The notes: generated by a model not told the origin, from the letters alone. 64,000 nt of DNA from Rhizobium sp. NFR07 (GCF_900111905.1 NZ_FOKM01000003.1:248001-312000), one strand, 5' to 3'. Numbered from the stretch's first letter, positions 1-9,406 are shown. A program made the numbers and translations.

Positions 1-765
1 CCATCAGGGACGCCCTTTGCGGCCTTCACGCTCGACGACGGCTACCGCAACAATGCCGACCACGCTCTGCCCGTCTTTGCGCGGCATGACGTGCCCTTCA
101 CCGTCTTCGTCGCACAGGGCCTGGCCGAGCATACCCAGCCGCTCTGGTGGGAAATCATGGGCAGGCTGCTGCGGCAGCAAAGAGAGGTCAGCTTCGATTT
201 CGGCCAAGGCGAGGAAAAACTAGAGCTGAAGACCACCGTGCAGAAGCTCGACACATTCTTCCGCTTCGCCAGCTATGTCTGGAGCGGCGACGAGCGGGAG
301 ACGGTCGGCACGCTCTGCCGCCTGGCGGAACGCTACGGCATCGATCCACTCGGCATGACCCGCGAGCTGGTGATGGGACCGGAAGAGCTTAGGCAGTTCG
401 CAGCCCATCCGCTTGTTTCGCTCGGCGCCCATACCGTGACGCACCGCAAGCTCGCCCGTCTGAGCGCCGACGAGGCCGCCGGCGAAATGGGCCGCTCCGC
501 CGAATGGCTGGGACAGCTCACCGGCACGCGGCCGACAATGATCGCCTATCCCTATGGCAGCAAGGAAGCGGTCGGGCCGCGGGAATTTGCCGCCGCCCGC
601 GATCTCGGCTTTGCGATCGGGGTCACGACCCAGCCCGGCACGCTGACCAAGGCGGACCTGTCGCGGCCGACGGCCCTGCCCCGCATTTCGCTCAACGGCT
701 ATTACCAGAAGCGACGCTATGTCTCCGCGCTCGCCTCGGGCATTCCCTTCTCGCTGAAACGCTGA
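1..765 (+). CDS. Polysaccharide deacetylase family protein (partial, 5' end outside window)
   Basis: The reading frame is open from base 1, so the N-terminus lies before the window. The visible part begins with the NodB-homology motif FTLDDGYRNN, the metal-binding Asp-Asp region of carbohydrate esterase family 4. Further on, the segment LVSLGAHTVTHRKL carries the HxxxH metal-ligand motif, and TRPTMIAYPYGSKEAVG resembles the conserved RxPYG-type strand. The family removes N-acetyl groups from polysaccharides or peptidoglycan; the substrate here cannot be read from sequence. The 3' end converges on pdxH with only five bases between the stop codons and no visible terminator hairpin. Confidence 0.85.
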   Translation, partial: PSGTPFAAFTLDDGYRNNADHALPVFARHDVPFTVFVAQGLAEHTQPLWWEIMGRLLRQQREVSFDFGQGEEKLELKTTVQKLDTFFRFASYVWSGDERETVGTLCRLAERYGIDPLGMTRELVMGPEELRQFAAHPLVSLGAHTVTHRKLARLSADEAAGEMGRSAEWLGQLTGTRPTMIAYPYGSKEAVGPREFAAARDLGFAIGVTTQPGTLTKADLSRPTALPRISLNGYYQKRRYVSALASGIPFSLKR

Positions 766-770
766 GAAGG

Positions 771-1391
771 TTACGGATACATCCGCACCTTTTCCCAGGC
801 GCCGGCCGGATCCTTGCGGCGGAACTCGATCCGGTCATGAAGGCGGAACTGGCGATCGTGCCAGAATTCGATCGATACGGGTTTGATTCGGAAACCCGAC
901 CAGTGCGCCGGCCGCGGAATTTCGCCGATCGCGTAGCGTGCGGTGTATTCGGCGACCGATTTTTCCAGCGCGAACCTGCTTTCCAGCGGACGCGACTGTT
1001 TCGACGCCCAGGCACCGATGCGGCTGCCGCGCGGGCGCGAAGCGTAATAGGCGTCGGCTTCCGCGTCGCTCACCACCTCGACCTCGCCGCGCAGACGGAC
1101 CTGGCGGCGCAGCGACTTCCAGTGGAAAACCATGGCGGCCTTCTTCTGGCCGAGGATCTCCTGGCCTTTCTGACTTTCGAAATTCGTGTAGAACACGAAG
1201 CCGTGTTCGTCGAAGCCCTTGAGCAGAACCATCCGGACATTCGGCAGGCCATGCTCGTCGACCGTCGCAAGCGCTACAGCGTTGGGATCATTGGGCTCGG
1301 AGGCCTCGGCATCCTTCAACCACTGGCCGAACAATTCGAACGGCTGCGATTCTTCCGTGAAGTCACGTGTTGTTAACTCACTTGAAGACAT
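771..1391 (-). CDS. pdxH: Pyridoxamine 5'-phosphate oxidase
   Basis: This 206-residue protein has the family's usual length. It oxidises pyridoxamine or pyridoxine 5'-phosphate to pyridoxal 5'-phosphate using FMN. Recognisable segments are [23 protein letters not shown], the FMN-binding region around [12 protein letters not shown], and the conserved C-terminal substrate-binding part [20 protein letters not shown], with the chain ending KVRMYP as in other PdxH proteins. The gene is divergent from the lipoprotein gene that follows, with about 30 bases between the start codons, so the two promoters must overlap or lie close together. Confidence 0.95.
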   Translation of the reverse strand: MSSSELTTRDFTEESQPFELFGQWLKDAEASEPNDPNAVALATVDEHGLPNVRMVLLKGFDEHGFVFYTNFESQKGQEILGQKKAAMVFHWKSLRRQVRLRGEVEVVSDAEADAYYASRPRGSRIGAWASKQSRPLESRFALEKSVAEYTARYAIGEIPRPAHWSGFRIKPVSIEFWHDRQFRLHDRIEFRRKDPAGAWEKVRMYP

Positions 1392-1422
1392 ATTGACTTA
1401 ATTACTCCCAATCTGATCGAAC

Positions 1423-1911
1423 ATGCCCGAGACCGTTCGCCGGACAGGACACAAGGTGACAGTGATAGCAAAGTGGATTGACCTGACAAAGAGGTGGCGT
1501 GCGGAAACAAGAACCGCGCTCTGCATCGCCTGCCTGGCCCTGCCACTTGCGGGCTGCACCAGCATGGATCTGTTCGGCGGTTCGGAAAAGGTCGATCGCT
1601 CTATCGCCACCGGCACCGTGCCGGCGCGCAACCAGTCGGAGACCAGCCTTTCCGACGAGACCACGGTTCGCAACGCCGTCAGCTCCGCGGATCTTGCCAA
1701 GATGGGCGCAAGCTCGCTTCCCTGGGCCAACACCGCAACCGGCAGCGCCGGCGTTGTCGAGGCGATCCGCGAGGACCACGACCAGGGTCGCACCTGCCGC
1801 GCCTTCCGCACCACCCGCCATTCCTACGAAGGGATCGCCATCTTTGCAGGCCAGACCTGCATGACCGGCAGCGGCGACTGGATGCTGACCGCCTTCGACA
1901 AGCAGGGCTGA
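1423..1911 (+). CDS. RT0821/Lpp0805-type surface lipoprotein
   Basis: The N-terminal hydrophobic stretch ends in a lipobox (LPLAGC, Cys at residue 45 of this start), indicating a lipoprotein of the inner or outer membrane. The remainder resembles small rhizobial surface-antigen proteins, with a C-terminal CRAFRTTRHSYEG...AGQTCMTGSGDWMLT pattern containing two cysteines. The start is uncertain: the hydrophobic segment begins late, and in-frame GTG codons at 1456 and 1462 would give a more usual signal peptide. The biological role of this family is not established. Confidence 0.65.
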   Translation: MPETVRRTGHKVTVIAKWIDLTKRWRAETRTALCIACLALPLAGCTSMDLFGGSEKVDRSIATGTVPARNQSETSLSDETTVRNAVSSADLAKMGASSLPWANTATGSAGVVEAIREDHDQGRTCRAFRTTRHSYEGIAIFAGQTCMTGSGDWMLTAFDKQG

Positions 1912-2212
1912 GCCTCCGGTTTCCGTTTCAATCGGGCGCTTGACGCCCGCTTTCGGCCGTCCGCCACACTGTCGCCATCGGCGTTAACCCACGCTTGCGG
2001 CCATTTAATCGATTCTTTGCCATGTCGCAGGGCTCTCCCGCCTGCGTAACCACTGATTCAGCACTGCGCCCATACGTTGCTTTCCAAGTAAAAACGGAGA
2101 GCTGCGCAGCCGCATGAAGGCGCTGCCGCGCTCCGAAAAGTTGTTTTGGAGGAAGGACGGGTCCGGGATTTTTCCGAGCCGTCCCAGTGTCAGCGTAACC
2201 GGTGGTCTCACA

Positions 2213-3325
2213 ATGCGTGATCCCTATTCTATTCTCGGCGTCAAGCGCAGCGCGGATGCGGACGAAATCAAGGCGGCGTGGCGCTCGAAGGCGAAGAGCA
2301 TCCACCCCGACCACAATCGTGACGACCCCGGCGCAACGGACCGTTTCACCGAGGTCGGCCAGGCCTATGATCTGTTGAAGGATCCCGAGCGCCGCCAGCG
2401 CTATGACATGGCCGCCGATATGCATCAGACGATCGCGCAGCAGCGCGAGGCCGCCGAACGCGCCAAGGCGGCACGCGCCAACGCCGAAAAGGTGATGGAA
2501 GAACTGGCCAGGGCCCAGGCCGCCCGTGCTCAGGCCAATGCCAAGGCCGGCAAGGCCAAGCAGCAGGCGAACGACAAGGCCGGCGAAAAGCCGGACGAGA
2601 GCCCCGAGGAAACCATCGAGCGGATCTTCGGCGGCAGCCCGGAAGCCCGCGAGCGCGCCAAGGAACATGCGGAAGCGGCAGCCGAGCAGCAACGCGCCGA
2701 CGATGGCCAGACCAAGGGCGAGGAGCATGTCGACCAGCGTCCGCCTCTGCCGCTGATGGCTGTCGAGCTGATCAGCAGCCTGGTCAACCGCATTCGCGGC
2801 ACGGCACCGCCACCGGAAAAGGCGCCCGACTTCTCCGTCGAGGCAAAGGTGACGATATCGGACCTTTTGGCGCAGAAGCCGATCGGCCTCAGCCTTGCCG
2901 ACGAACGCGAAGTGCGCGTGCCGATCGAGCCGGGCGCGACCGACGGACAGGTCGTGCGGATCAAGGGCCAGGGCCTCAAGGTGCCAGGCATGAAACAGGG
3001 CGACCTGCTGGTTTCGCTCAGGCTCGCGCGCGGCGAAAAATTCCAGGTGCAGGGTTACGACCTGCACACAATGCTGCCGATCTCGCTGCAGGACGCGGTC
3101 CTTGGCGGCGAGGCACGCGTGGAAACGCCTGCAGGCCCACGCTCGATCAGCATTCCGAGCTGGTCCGGTTCGGATCAGACGATCAAGATCGACGGTCTGG
3201 GCCTGTTCGACGATGCGGGCGGTCGGGGCAACCTCGTCGTTGAACTGAGGGTCGTGCTCTGGGACAAGCCGGACGCCAAGGTGACCGACCTGATGCGCCA
3301 CATGCGCGACGGCCTGTTTCTTTAG
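2213..3325 (+). CDS. DnaJ-type co-chaperone (CbpA-like, no zinc finger)
   Basis: The protein has 370 residues with the start at MRDPYSILGV. Residues 1-70 are a J domain with the HPD tripeptide (KSIHPDHNRDD) needed to stimulate DnaK. Residues about 75-185 are an alanine/lysine/glutamate-rich low-complexity linker that is probably helical. The last 170 residues are the DnaJ C-terminal substrate-binding fold (PIEPGATDGQVVRIKGQGL, LQDAVLGGEARVETPAG). The CxxCxGxG zinc-finger repeats of classical DnaJ are absent, so this is a class II/CbpA-like J protein. An in-frame ATG at 2114 would extend the protein but adds no recognisable domain. Confidence 0.85.
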   Translation: MRDPYSILGVKRSADADEIKAAWRSKAKSIHPDHNRDDPGATDRFTEVGQAYDLLKDPERRQRYDMAADMHQTIAQQREAAERAKAARANAEKVMEELARAQAARAQANAKAGKAKQQANDKAGEKPDESPEETIERIFGGSPEARERAKEHAEAAAEQQRADDGQTKGEEHVDQRPPLPLMAVELISSLVNRIRGTAPPPEKAPDFSVEAKVTISDLLAQKPIGLSLADEREVRVPIEPGATDGQVVRIKGQGLKVPGMKQGDLLVSLRLARGEKFQVQGYDLHTMLPISLQDAVLGGEARVETPAGPRSISIPSWSGSDQTIKIDGLGLFDDAGGRGNLVVELRVVLWDKPDAKVTDLMRHMRDGLFL

Positions 3326-3571
3326 GAAAAGCGGTGATGCGCACCCGATCGTGCCAGCCTCAAGTGGCAGGACATGATTTGGCTGCTGAGCATAGGAAGC
3401 AGGCTTTATCCACAATGATGAAGCTTGCTTGACGGATTCCACTGCCGCGCACCCATTGTTACATTTCCTAACAGGAGATGATCTGCAGCCAGCTTGAACC
3501 CCGGTTCCGCCTATGCCATAGGCAGCATTCAAGTTTTGGCGGTTTCCCGCCCGTTCATTCAGGGGACAAGT

Positions 3572-4390
3572 ATGGTTCAGGCATCTGGCCTCATGGCAGG
3601 CAAGCGCGGGCTCATCATGGGCGTCGCGAACAATCGCTCCATCGCATGGGGCATTGCCAAGGCCATCGTCGAACACGGCGGAGAAGTGGCGTTCACCTAT
3701 CAGGGCGATGCACTGAAGAAGCGCGTCGAGCCGCTCGCAGCCGAACTCGGCGCCTTCATGGCCGGCCACTGTGACGTCGGCGACGAAGCCACGATCGACG
3801 AAGTCTTCGGCAATATCGAGAAGCACTGGGGCAAGATCGACTTCATCGTCCACGCCATCGGCTTTTCTGACAAAGACGAGCTGACCGGACGTTATGTCGA
3901 TACGTCCGCCGACAACTTCGCCAAAACGATGCAGATCTCGGTCTATTCCTTCACCTCGGTTGCCCGTCGCGCCGAGAAGCTGATGACCGATGGCGGTTCG
4001 ATGCTGACGCTGACCTATTACGGTGCAGAGAAGGTCATGCCGAACTACAACGTCATGGGCGTTGCCAAGGCAGCCCTCGAAGCCAGCGTCAAGTACCTGG
4101 CCGTTGACCTCGGCCCGAAGAACATCCGCGTCAACGCGATTTCTGCCGGCCCGATCAAGACGCTTGCCGCGTCCGGCATCGGCGACTTCCGCTACATCCT
4201 CAAGTGGAACGAGTATAACGCACCGCTGCGTCGTACCGTCACGATCGAGGAAGTAGGCGATGTCGGCCTCTATCTCCTGTCGGACCTGTCGCGTTCGGTC
4301 ACCGGCGAAACCCACCATGCGGACAGCGGCTACCATGTCGTCGGCATGAAGGCCGTCGACGCGCCGGATATCTCCGTCATCAAGGACTGA
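3572..4390 (+). CDS. fabI: Enoyl-[acyl-carrier-protein] reductase (NADH)
   Basis: This 272-residue short-chain dehydrogenase catalyses the last reduction step of fatty-acid elongation. The start MVQASGLMAGKRGLIMGVAN matches rhizobial FabI N-termini and is preceded by AGGGGA about six bases upstream. The FabI-type nucleotide-binding motif GVANNRSIAWGIA is present. The catalytic pair is seen in YYGAEKVMPNYNVMGVAK (Tyr, six residues, Lys). The leader contains two adjacent inverted repeats (3496-3507 and 3509-3523). The histidine phosphatase gene follows after 15 bases and is probably cotranscribed. Confidence 0.95.
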   Translation: MVQASGLMAGKRGLIMGVANNRSIAWGIAKAIVEHGGEVAFTYQGDALKKRVEPLAAELGAFMAGHCDVGDEATIDEVFGNIEKHWGKIDFIVHAIGFSDKDELTGRYVDTSADNFAKTMQISVYSFTSVARRAEKLMTDGGSMLTLTYYGAEKVMPNYNVMGVAKAALEASVKYLAVDLGPKNIRVNAISAGPIKTLAASGIGDFRYILKWNEYNAPLRRTVTIEEVGDVGLYLLSDLSRSVTGETHHADSGYHVVGMKAVDAPDISVIKD

Positions 4391-4405
4391 CCCGGAAAGG
4401 TTGCC

Positions 4406-4993
4406 GTGCTCATCTATGTGATCCGCCACGGCCAGACGGACTGGAATGCCGAAGGCCGGCTTCAGGGCCAGAAGGACATCCCCATCAATGCGCTCGGCCA
4501 GGCGCAGGCGACCCGGAACGGCGAAGCCCTGCGCGAGATCATCGGGGCTGCCGACGGATATGATTTCGTCGCCAGCCCGCTTGGCCGCACGCGCGAAACG
4601 ATGGAGCGGATCAGAACTGCCATGGGGCTGGACCCCAAGGCATACCGGCTCGACGACCGGCTGAAGGAACTCTCCTTCGGCGACTGGGAAGGCTTTACCA
4701 CCGCTGAAATCAAGGCAACCGATCGCGAGCGAATTCGCGAACGGTCACGGCAGAAATGGGGTTTCATCCCGCCGGGCGAAGACGCCGAGAGCTACGAGAT
4801 CCTGTCCTGGCGCGTCGGGGCATGGCTTTCCTCCGTCAACCAGCCCACCGTCTGCGTCAGCCATGGCGGCGTCGTGCGCTCGCTTTTCCGCATTGTCGGG
4901 AATGTCGATGAGGACGAAGCGTCCAACATGCCGATCCATCAGGACCGGATCGTCAGGATCGATACCGGGACGAACCAGATCGGCTGGATTTAA
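4406..4993 (+). CDS. Histidine phosphatase family protein (phosphoglycerate-mutase-like)
   Basis: This 195-residue protein starts at GTG with GGAAAGG just upstream (4394-4400). The RHG motif near the N-terminus (VIRHGQTDWN) supplies the phospho-accepting histidine, and the second catalytic histidine lies in VCVSHGGVVRS near residue 153. The branch contains both phosphatases and mutases, and the sequence alone does not settle the substrate. It follows fabI closely, suggesting one transcript. Confidence 0.85.
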   Translation: MLIYVIRHGQTDWNAEGRLQGQKDIPINALGQAQATRNGEALREIIGAADGYDFVASPLGRTRETMERIRTAMGLDPKAYRLDDRLKELSFGDWEGFTTAEIKATDRERIRERSRQKWGFIPPGEDAESYEILSWRVGAWLSSVNQPTVCVSHGGVVRSLFRIVGNVDEDEASNMPIHQDRIVRIDTGTNQIGWI

Positions 4994-4999
4994 GACGCC

Positions 5000-5263
5000 T
5001 TAGCTCTGGACGATTTCGAGGTCGTCCACCATCCGGCTGTCATCGACCATGGTGTAGAAAACCAGCACTTTAACGCCGGCCTTCAATCCTTCGAAATTGA
5101 ATTCCTCAGGAACCTTGTAGGTCTTGCCGTCATCGAGCGTCAGACTCAGCGCATTGACGTCGACCGCCTTGATCGTCGCCTCAATGTCCGCACTCTGCGC
5201 CCAGGAATTGAGCGGGGAGAAGATGCTGGCAGTGGCCAGCAGGGTGGCGATGAGGATACGCAT
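5000..5263 (-). CDS. DUF1344 small secreted protein
   Basis: The start MRILIATLLATASIFSPLNS gives an 87-residue protein with a clear signal peptide ending near AQSAD. The mature part (IEATIKAVDVNALSLTLDDG...KVPEEFNFEGLKAGVKVLVFY) matches the small periplasmic DUF1344 family common in rhizobia. The fold looks like a small beta barrel; no enzymatic residues are evident. A longer in-frame start at 5350 would put 29 residues before the signal peptide, so it was not chosen. The upstream region is AT-rich and probably contains the promoter. Confidence 0.75.
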   Translation of the reverse strand: MRILIATLLATASIFSPLNSWAQSADIEATIKAVDVNALSLTLDDGKTYKVPEEFNFEGLKAGVKVLVFYTMVDDSRMVDDLEIVQS

Positions 5264-5710
5264 TGTTAGAGGCCTTTGACGAGGTCCGGTGATGTTTCGT
5301 TTCGATGCAAAATTAGCCTGCCGAATGTGGCGGAATTTGCTCGCGATCATGGCAATTTACGTGCAATTTTATACGTTTATATTAACAAAGTTTATCTTGT
5401 TTCTCCGCATGGCTCCCGGCATTCGACCGCCGCAAGTCGATTCCAAGCAAAAATCTGCAAACTGAACGCAAACACAACGATCATGTATTTCGATCGCCGC
5501 ATTTCCGGCGAAGAAAAACAGTATATCCCCTGTCACAACCGTTAACACGGGCCATATTTTCAGTTCTTCGTCGCCGGTTTTCGAAATTGCACTTTACAAT
5601 GGGTAAAAGGCGCCGGCACGAACGGCTCCCGCTCGAAAACTCATCGCAGGAGAGCGGTGGAAATATGACTGCGGCTTCCCCCTTTGCAGGGAGAGCCTTC
5701 TTCCATAGCC
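5264..5710. other. Intergenic region with AT-rich patch, no gene supported
   Basis: About 450 bases separate DUF1344 from the nitronate monooxygenase gene. Bases 5325-5560 are noticeably richer in A and T than the surroundings and contain TATAAA-like hexamers on the minus strand. Short open frames here have no ribosome-binding site or family resemblance. I see no tRNA, terminator or repeat. Confidence 0.5.
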
Positions 5711-6772
5711 TCACGCCCATTCGACAGGCGTCAGCCTCCCGACCAGTTGTGATGCTGTGATCGGTCCGTACGGCCGAATGCCCTGCCCTGCCCATACCGG
5801 TGCCAGATCGCTGGAGCCGGACTGGGCCGCGTCCCTGACCAGCGGCGCGATCAGATTCATCGCCAGGGGAAAATTCGCGACCTCGTTTTCATGCATCCCG
5901 AGTTCCCGGGTGAAACGATTGGCGACGACACGCGCCGGCCGACCGGAAAACGCGGAGGTCATGACCGTATCCTCGCCCGTGGACTGCTGGAGCGCCCTCA
6001 GGTAGCCGGGCCGCATCGATGCTTCCGTGCAGCACAGGAAAGCGGTTCCGACCTGCACAGCCTCCGCGCCCAGGGCGAGTGCCGCCCTGACCCCGCGTAT
6101 GTCGCCGATCCCGCCCGCCGCCACGACCGGCAGGCGGATCGCGTCGACGATCTGAGGCACGAGCGTGAACGTGCCACGCTGCCGGCTCTCGCTGCCGGCC
6201 AGGAAATGGCCGCGATGGCCGCCGGCTTCCATGCCCTGCGCGATAACCACGTCACAACCGTGCGCTTCCAGCCAGACAGCCTCCGTCACCGTCGTGGCCG
6301 ATGCCATGACAAGCGCCCCTGCCTTTTTGACCCGCATCAGGAGGTCGGCATCCGGCAGCCCGAAATGAAACGACACGACCCTGGGGCGGATCCGTTCGAC
6401 GGCTGAACATTGCGCCTCACCGAAACCTTCCACCGGGGAAGTCGGCAACGCTATATCTTCCGCGTCGAGTTGCAGCTCTTCGAAATAAGGCTGCAGCCTT
6501 TGCCGCCACGCGCGCTCGGCAACCGCGTCGCGAACCGGCGCGGCATGGCTGAAGAAATTGATGCCGAAGGGGCGATTGGTCCGCGAACGGATGGCTCCAT
6601 TGTCGCGCTCGATCTCCTCCATGGAATGAGGGGCCGCCGCGACGATGCCGAGCCCGCCTGCTTCGCAGACGGCGATCACCATGTCCGGAAACGCAAATCC
6701 GGCCATGGGTGCTTGGATGACCGGCGAGGCCATGCCCAGAACCGAAAGTAGCTGCCCGCGCTCGATCGCCAT
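5711..6772 (-). CDS. Nitronate monooxygenase (2-nitropropane dioxygenase family)
   Basis: This 353-residue FMN-dependent TIM-barrel enzyme is predicted to oxidise alkyl nitronates such as propionate 3-nitronate. The N-terminus has IQAPMAGFAFPDMV, and the signature QGMEAGGHRGHF contains the conserved His. The phosphate-binding strands VVAAGGIGDIRGVRAALALGA and AVQVGTAFLC are also clear. The chosen start has AAGGAG five bases upstream on the minus strand; an earlier in-frame ATG at 6805 lacks this. The gene stands alone, divergent from aroC. Confidence 0.85.
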   Translation of the reverse strand: MAIERGQLLSVLGMASPVIQAPMAGFAFPDMVIAVCEAGGLGIVAAAPHSMEEIERDNGAIRSRTNRPFGINFFSHAAPVRDAVAERAWRQRLQPYFEELQLDAEDIALPTSPVEGFGEAQCSAVERIRPRVVSFHFGLPDADLLMRVKKAGALVMASATTVTEAVWLEAHGCDVVIAQGMEAGGHRGHFLAGSESRQRGTFTLVPQIVDAIRLPVVAAGGIGDIRGVRAALALGAEAVQVGTAFLCCTEASMRPGYLRALQQSTGEDTVMTSAFSGRPARVVANRFTRELGMHENEVANFPLAMNLIAPLVRDAAQSGSSDLAPVWAGQGIRPYGPITASQLVGRLTPVEWA

Positions 6773-6994
6773 GATTGCTCCTTTAAGCCGGCCATGCCGA
6801 GACACCGTATCTCGACCAGAACGCGAAAATCCTGTCCCGCTTCTGTTTCACATCCGTGCCGCAAGCCACCTGACGCGTTACCGCTGCAACTTCAGACTTG
6901 GTGCGAGCGTAGGGAGATGACGGCGCGTCTGCGCCGACCGAGACAAAAGGCTTTCCACTTGGCTAGGTTTTCTAATAAGACAGGGCCGCTTTGA

Positions 6995-7023
6995 GGCGGG
7001 AACGGATCCCGCCCTTCGGCGGG
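6995..7023 (+). promoter_or_regulatory. Two mutually exclusive hairpins in the aroC leader
   Basis: GGCGGGA (6995-7001) can pair with TCCCGCC (7007-7013). Alternatively CCCGCC (7008-7013) can pair with GGCGGG (7018-7023) around a CTTC loop. The second stem covers the G-rich ribosome-binding sequence just before the aroC ATG at 7029, so the two folds would give different access to the start. This is read by eye only; no folding energy was computed. Confidence 0.4.
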
Positions 7024-7028
7024 GTATC

Positions 7029-8126
7029 ATGTCGCAAAATACGTTCGGTCATCTTTTCCGTGTCACGACCTGGGGCGAAAGCCACGGTCCAGCCCTCGGC
7101 TGCGTCGTCGACGGCTGCCCTCCCGGGCTTCGCTTCACGCTTGCCGAAATCCAGGCCTGGATGGACAAGCGCAAGCCCGGCCAATCGCGCTTCGTCACGC
7201 AGCGCCGCGAAGACGATATCGCCAAGGTTCTGTCCGGCGTGATGCTGGACGAGGACGGTGAGACGATGATCTCGACCGGCACGCCGATTTCCATGCTGAT
7301 CGAAAATACCGACCAGCGTTCCAAGGATTACGGCGAGATTGCCCGCCGCTACCGCCCCGGCCATGCCGATTATACCTATGACCTGAAATACGGCATCCGC
7401 GACTATCGCGGCGGCGGGCGTTCGTCCGCGCGCGAGACGGCGGCGCGCGTTGCCGCCGGCGCGCTTGCCCGCAAGGTCGTGCCCGGCGTCACCGTGCGCG
7501 GTGCGCTGGTGCAGATCGGCAAGCACAAGATCAACCGCGCCAACTGGGACTGGGCGCAAGTCGACCAGAACCCGTTCTTCTGCCCGGACCCGGAAATGGT
7601 GCCGGTCTGGGAAGAGTATCTCGACGGCATCCGCAAGGCGGGCTCGTCGATCGGCGCCGTCGTCGAGGTGATTGCCGAAGGCGTGCCGGCCGGCCTCGGC
7701 GCCCCCATCTATTCCAAGCTCGACCAGGACATCGCCTCTCTGCTGATGTCGATCAATGCCGTGAAGGGCGTAGAGATCGGCGAGGGCTTTGCATCGGCGG
7801 AACTCACCGGCGAGGAGAATGCCGACGAGATGCGCATGGGCAATAACGGCCAGCCGATCTTCCTCTCCAACCACGCGGGCGGGATCCTCGGCGGTATTTC
7901 GACCGGCCAGCCGCTCGTTGCGCGCTTCGCCATCAAGCCGACCTCGTCCATTCTCACCGAACGCCAGTCGATCGATGCCGATGGCCACAATGTCGATGTG
8001 CGCACCAAGGGCCGCCACGACCCCTGCGTCGGCATTCGCGCCGTGCCGATCGGCGAAGCCATGATCGCCTGCGCGATCGCCGACCATTATCTGCGGGATC
8101 GCGGGCAGACGGGTAAAACACGCTAA
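7029..8126 (+). CDS. aroC: Chorismate synthase
   Basis: This 365-residue enzyme converts 5-enolpyruvylshikimate-3-phosphate to chorismate with reduced FMN, the last step of the shikimate pathway. The N-terminal signature [19 protein letters not shown] and the second signature [20 protein letters not shown], followed by [19 protein letters not shown], are complete. The third signature ([28 protein letters not shown]) is near the C-terminus. The stop overlaps the ribosome-binding site of ribB, so translation of the two is probably coupled. Confidence 0.97.
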   Translation: MSQNTFGHLFRVTTWGESHGPALGCVVDGCPPGLRFTLAEIQAWMDKRKPGQSRFVTQRREDDIAKVLSGVMLDEDGETMISTGTPISMLIENTDQRSKDYGEIARRYRPGHADYTYDLKYGIRDYRGGGRSSARETAARVAAGALARKVVPGVTVRGALVQIGKHKINRANWDWAQVDQNPFFCPDPEMVPVWEEYLDGIRKAGSSIGAVVEVIAEGVPAGLGAPIYSKLDQDIASLLMSINAVKGVEIGEGFASAELTGEENADEMRMGNNGQPIFLSNHAGGILGGISTGQPLVARFAIKPTSSILTERQSIDADGHNVDVRTKGRHDPCVGIRAVPIGEAMIACAIADHYLRDRGQTGKTR

Positions 8127-8137
8127 GGATGTTCAGC

Positions 8138-9238
8138 ATGGCCTATGATCAGAAGCGCGTCGTCGACGCCATAAGAGCCTTCGAGGCCGGCGAGATCGTC
8201 GTCGTCACCGATGATGACGACCGCGAGAACGAGGGCGACCTGATCGTTGCCGCCGTCCATTGCACGCCGGAAAAGATGGCCTTCATCGTGCGCCACACAT
8301 CCGGCATCGTCTGCGCGCCCATGCCGCGCGAGGAAGCCAAGCGCCTGAACCTCAACGCCATGGTGGCGGAGAACGACAGCGCGCACACGACGGCGTTTAC
8401 CGTCAGCGTCGACTTCAAGCACGGCACGACGACCGGCATTTCCGCCGACGACCGCAACCTGACCGTCCGCAACCTTGCCAATCCGAATGTCGGCGCGGCG
8501 GATTTCGTCCGTCCCGGCCACATCTTTCCGCTGATTTCCCGCGAGGGCGGCGTGCTGATGCGTTCCGGCCATACGGAAGCGGCAACCGACCTCTGCAAGC
8601 TTGCCAACCTGCCGCTGATCGGCGTCATCTCCGAACTCGTCAACGACGACGGGACGGTGATGCGCGGCCAGCAGGTCGCCGATTTCGCAGTCAAGCACCA
8701 GCTGAAGCAGCTCTCCGTCGCCGATCTGATCGCATACCGGCAGCGCAAGGAAACTCTGATCGAGCTTAAGTCCTCGTTCAACGTCACGACCCCGGTCGGC
8801 CCGGCAAAGGCACATGCCTATTCGCTGCCCTGGGACCCGATGCAGCATGTGGCGGTGATCTTCGGCGACATCCGCGACGGCGTCGACATTCCGGTCCGCC
8901 TGCACCTGGAAAATGTCGCACAGGACGTGTTCGGCACGACCCGTTCCGTCGAGCGCTACATGGACATGATCGAGAAGGAAGGCCGCGGCGTCATCATCTA
9001 TCTGCGCGAAGGTTCTGTCGGCGTCGGCCAGACGGATACCGGCCGCAAGGTGCGCGCGGGGCAGGAAAGCCACGCAGAAGCACAGGCTCGTGAAAGCGAA
9101 TGGCTGGAAATCGGCCTCGGCGCGCAGATCCTGAAGGATCTCGGCGTCTCCTCGATCAAGCTGCTGACCCGCAGCGAGCGCCACTATGTCGGCCTCGAAG
9201 GTTTCGGCATCAAGATCGCCGAGACGGTGATCTGCTGA
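8138..9238 (+). CDS. ribB: 3,4-dihydroxy-2-butanone-4-phosphate synthase with degenerate GTP cyclohydrolase II-like domain (RibBX type)
   Basis: Residues 1-205 form a complete RibB domain, with the acidic motif DDDDRENEGDL and RPGHIFPL, HTEA and GVISEL segments. It makes the four-carbon precursor of riboflavin from ribulose 5-phosphate. Residues about 210-366 align with RibA, but the zinc-binding cysteines are gone (family ECLTGDvFgSlRCDCG; here ENVAQDVFGTTRSVERYM) and the EGRGIGL loop reads REGSVGVG. GTP cyclohydrolase II activity is therefore not expected. The start at 8138 has AAGGA (8125-8129) overlapping the aroC stop; an in-frame ATG at 8129 is too close to it. Confidence 0.92.
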   Translation: MAYDQKRVVDAIRAFEAGEIVVVTDDDDRENEGDLIVAAVHCTPEKMAFIVRHTSGIVCAPMPREEAKRLNLNAMVAENDSAHTTAFTVSVDFKHGTTTGISADDRNLTVRNLANPNVGAADFVRPGHIFPLISREGGVLMRSGHTEAATDLCKLANLPLIGVISELVNDDGTVMRGQQVADFAVKHQLKQLSVADLIAYRQRKETLIELKSSFNVTTPVGPAKAHAYSLPWDPMQHVAVIFGDIRDGVDIPVRLHLENVAQDVFGTTRSVERYMDMIEKEGRGVIIYLREGSVGVGQTDTGRKVRAGQESHAEAQARESEWLEIGLGAQILKDLGVSSIKLLTRSERHYVGLEGFGIKIAETVIC

Positions 9239-9273
9239 TCCTGTAATTCACGCGGCCGCCAAGACCCATCCTC

Positions 9274-9305
9274 AAATCGTCGCCTGCAGTCAGGCGGCGA
9301 TTTTT
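9274..9305 (+). terminator. Rho-independent terminator after ribB
   Basis: A 13-bp stem (one G-T pair) joins AAATCGTCGCCTG (9274-9286) to CAGGCGGCGATTT (9291-9303) around the loop CAGT and runs into five Ts. It lies 36 bases after the ribB stop. Confidence 0.88.
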
Positions 9306-9406
9306 CGTTTGTGGCGGCAGTCATGCCCACGCCTCGACATCAGCCCTTGATGAGGCAGGCTGCCAATCTTCCTCACGGAATCGACTGATCTTGTGCCTCC
9401 CAATCG

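Noticed and set aside
1928..4429. An 833-codon open frame on the minus strand
   Set aside because: It runs antisense to the dnaJ-like gene and fabI, which have clear catalytic motifs. The translation is rich in Arg, Asp and Val without family resemblance.
5276..5545. Small plus-strand frame in the AT-rich gap
   Set aside because: No ribosome-binding site, no conserved pattern, and it overlaps the promoter side of DUF1344.
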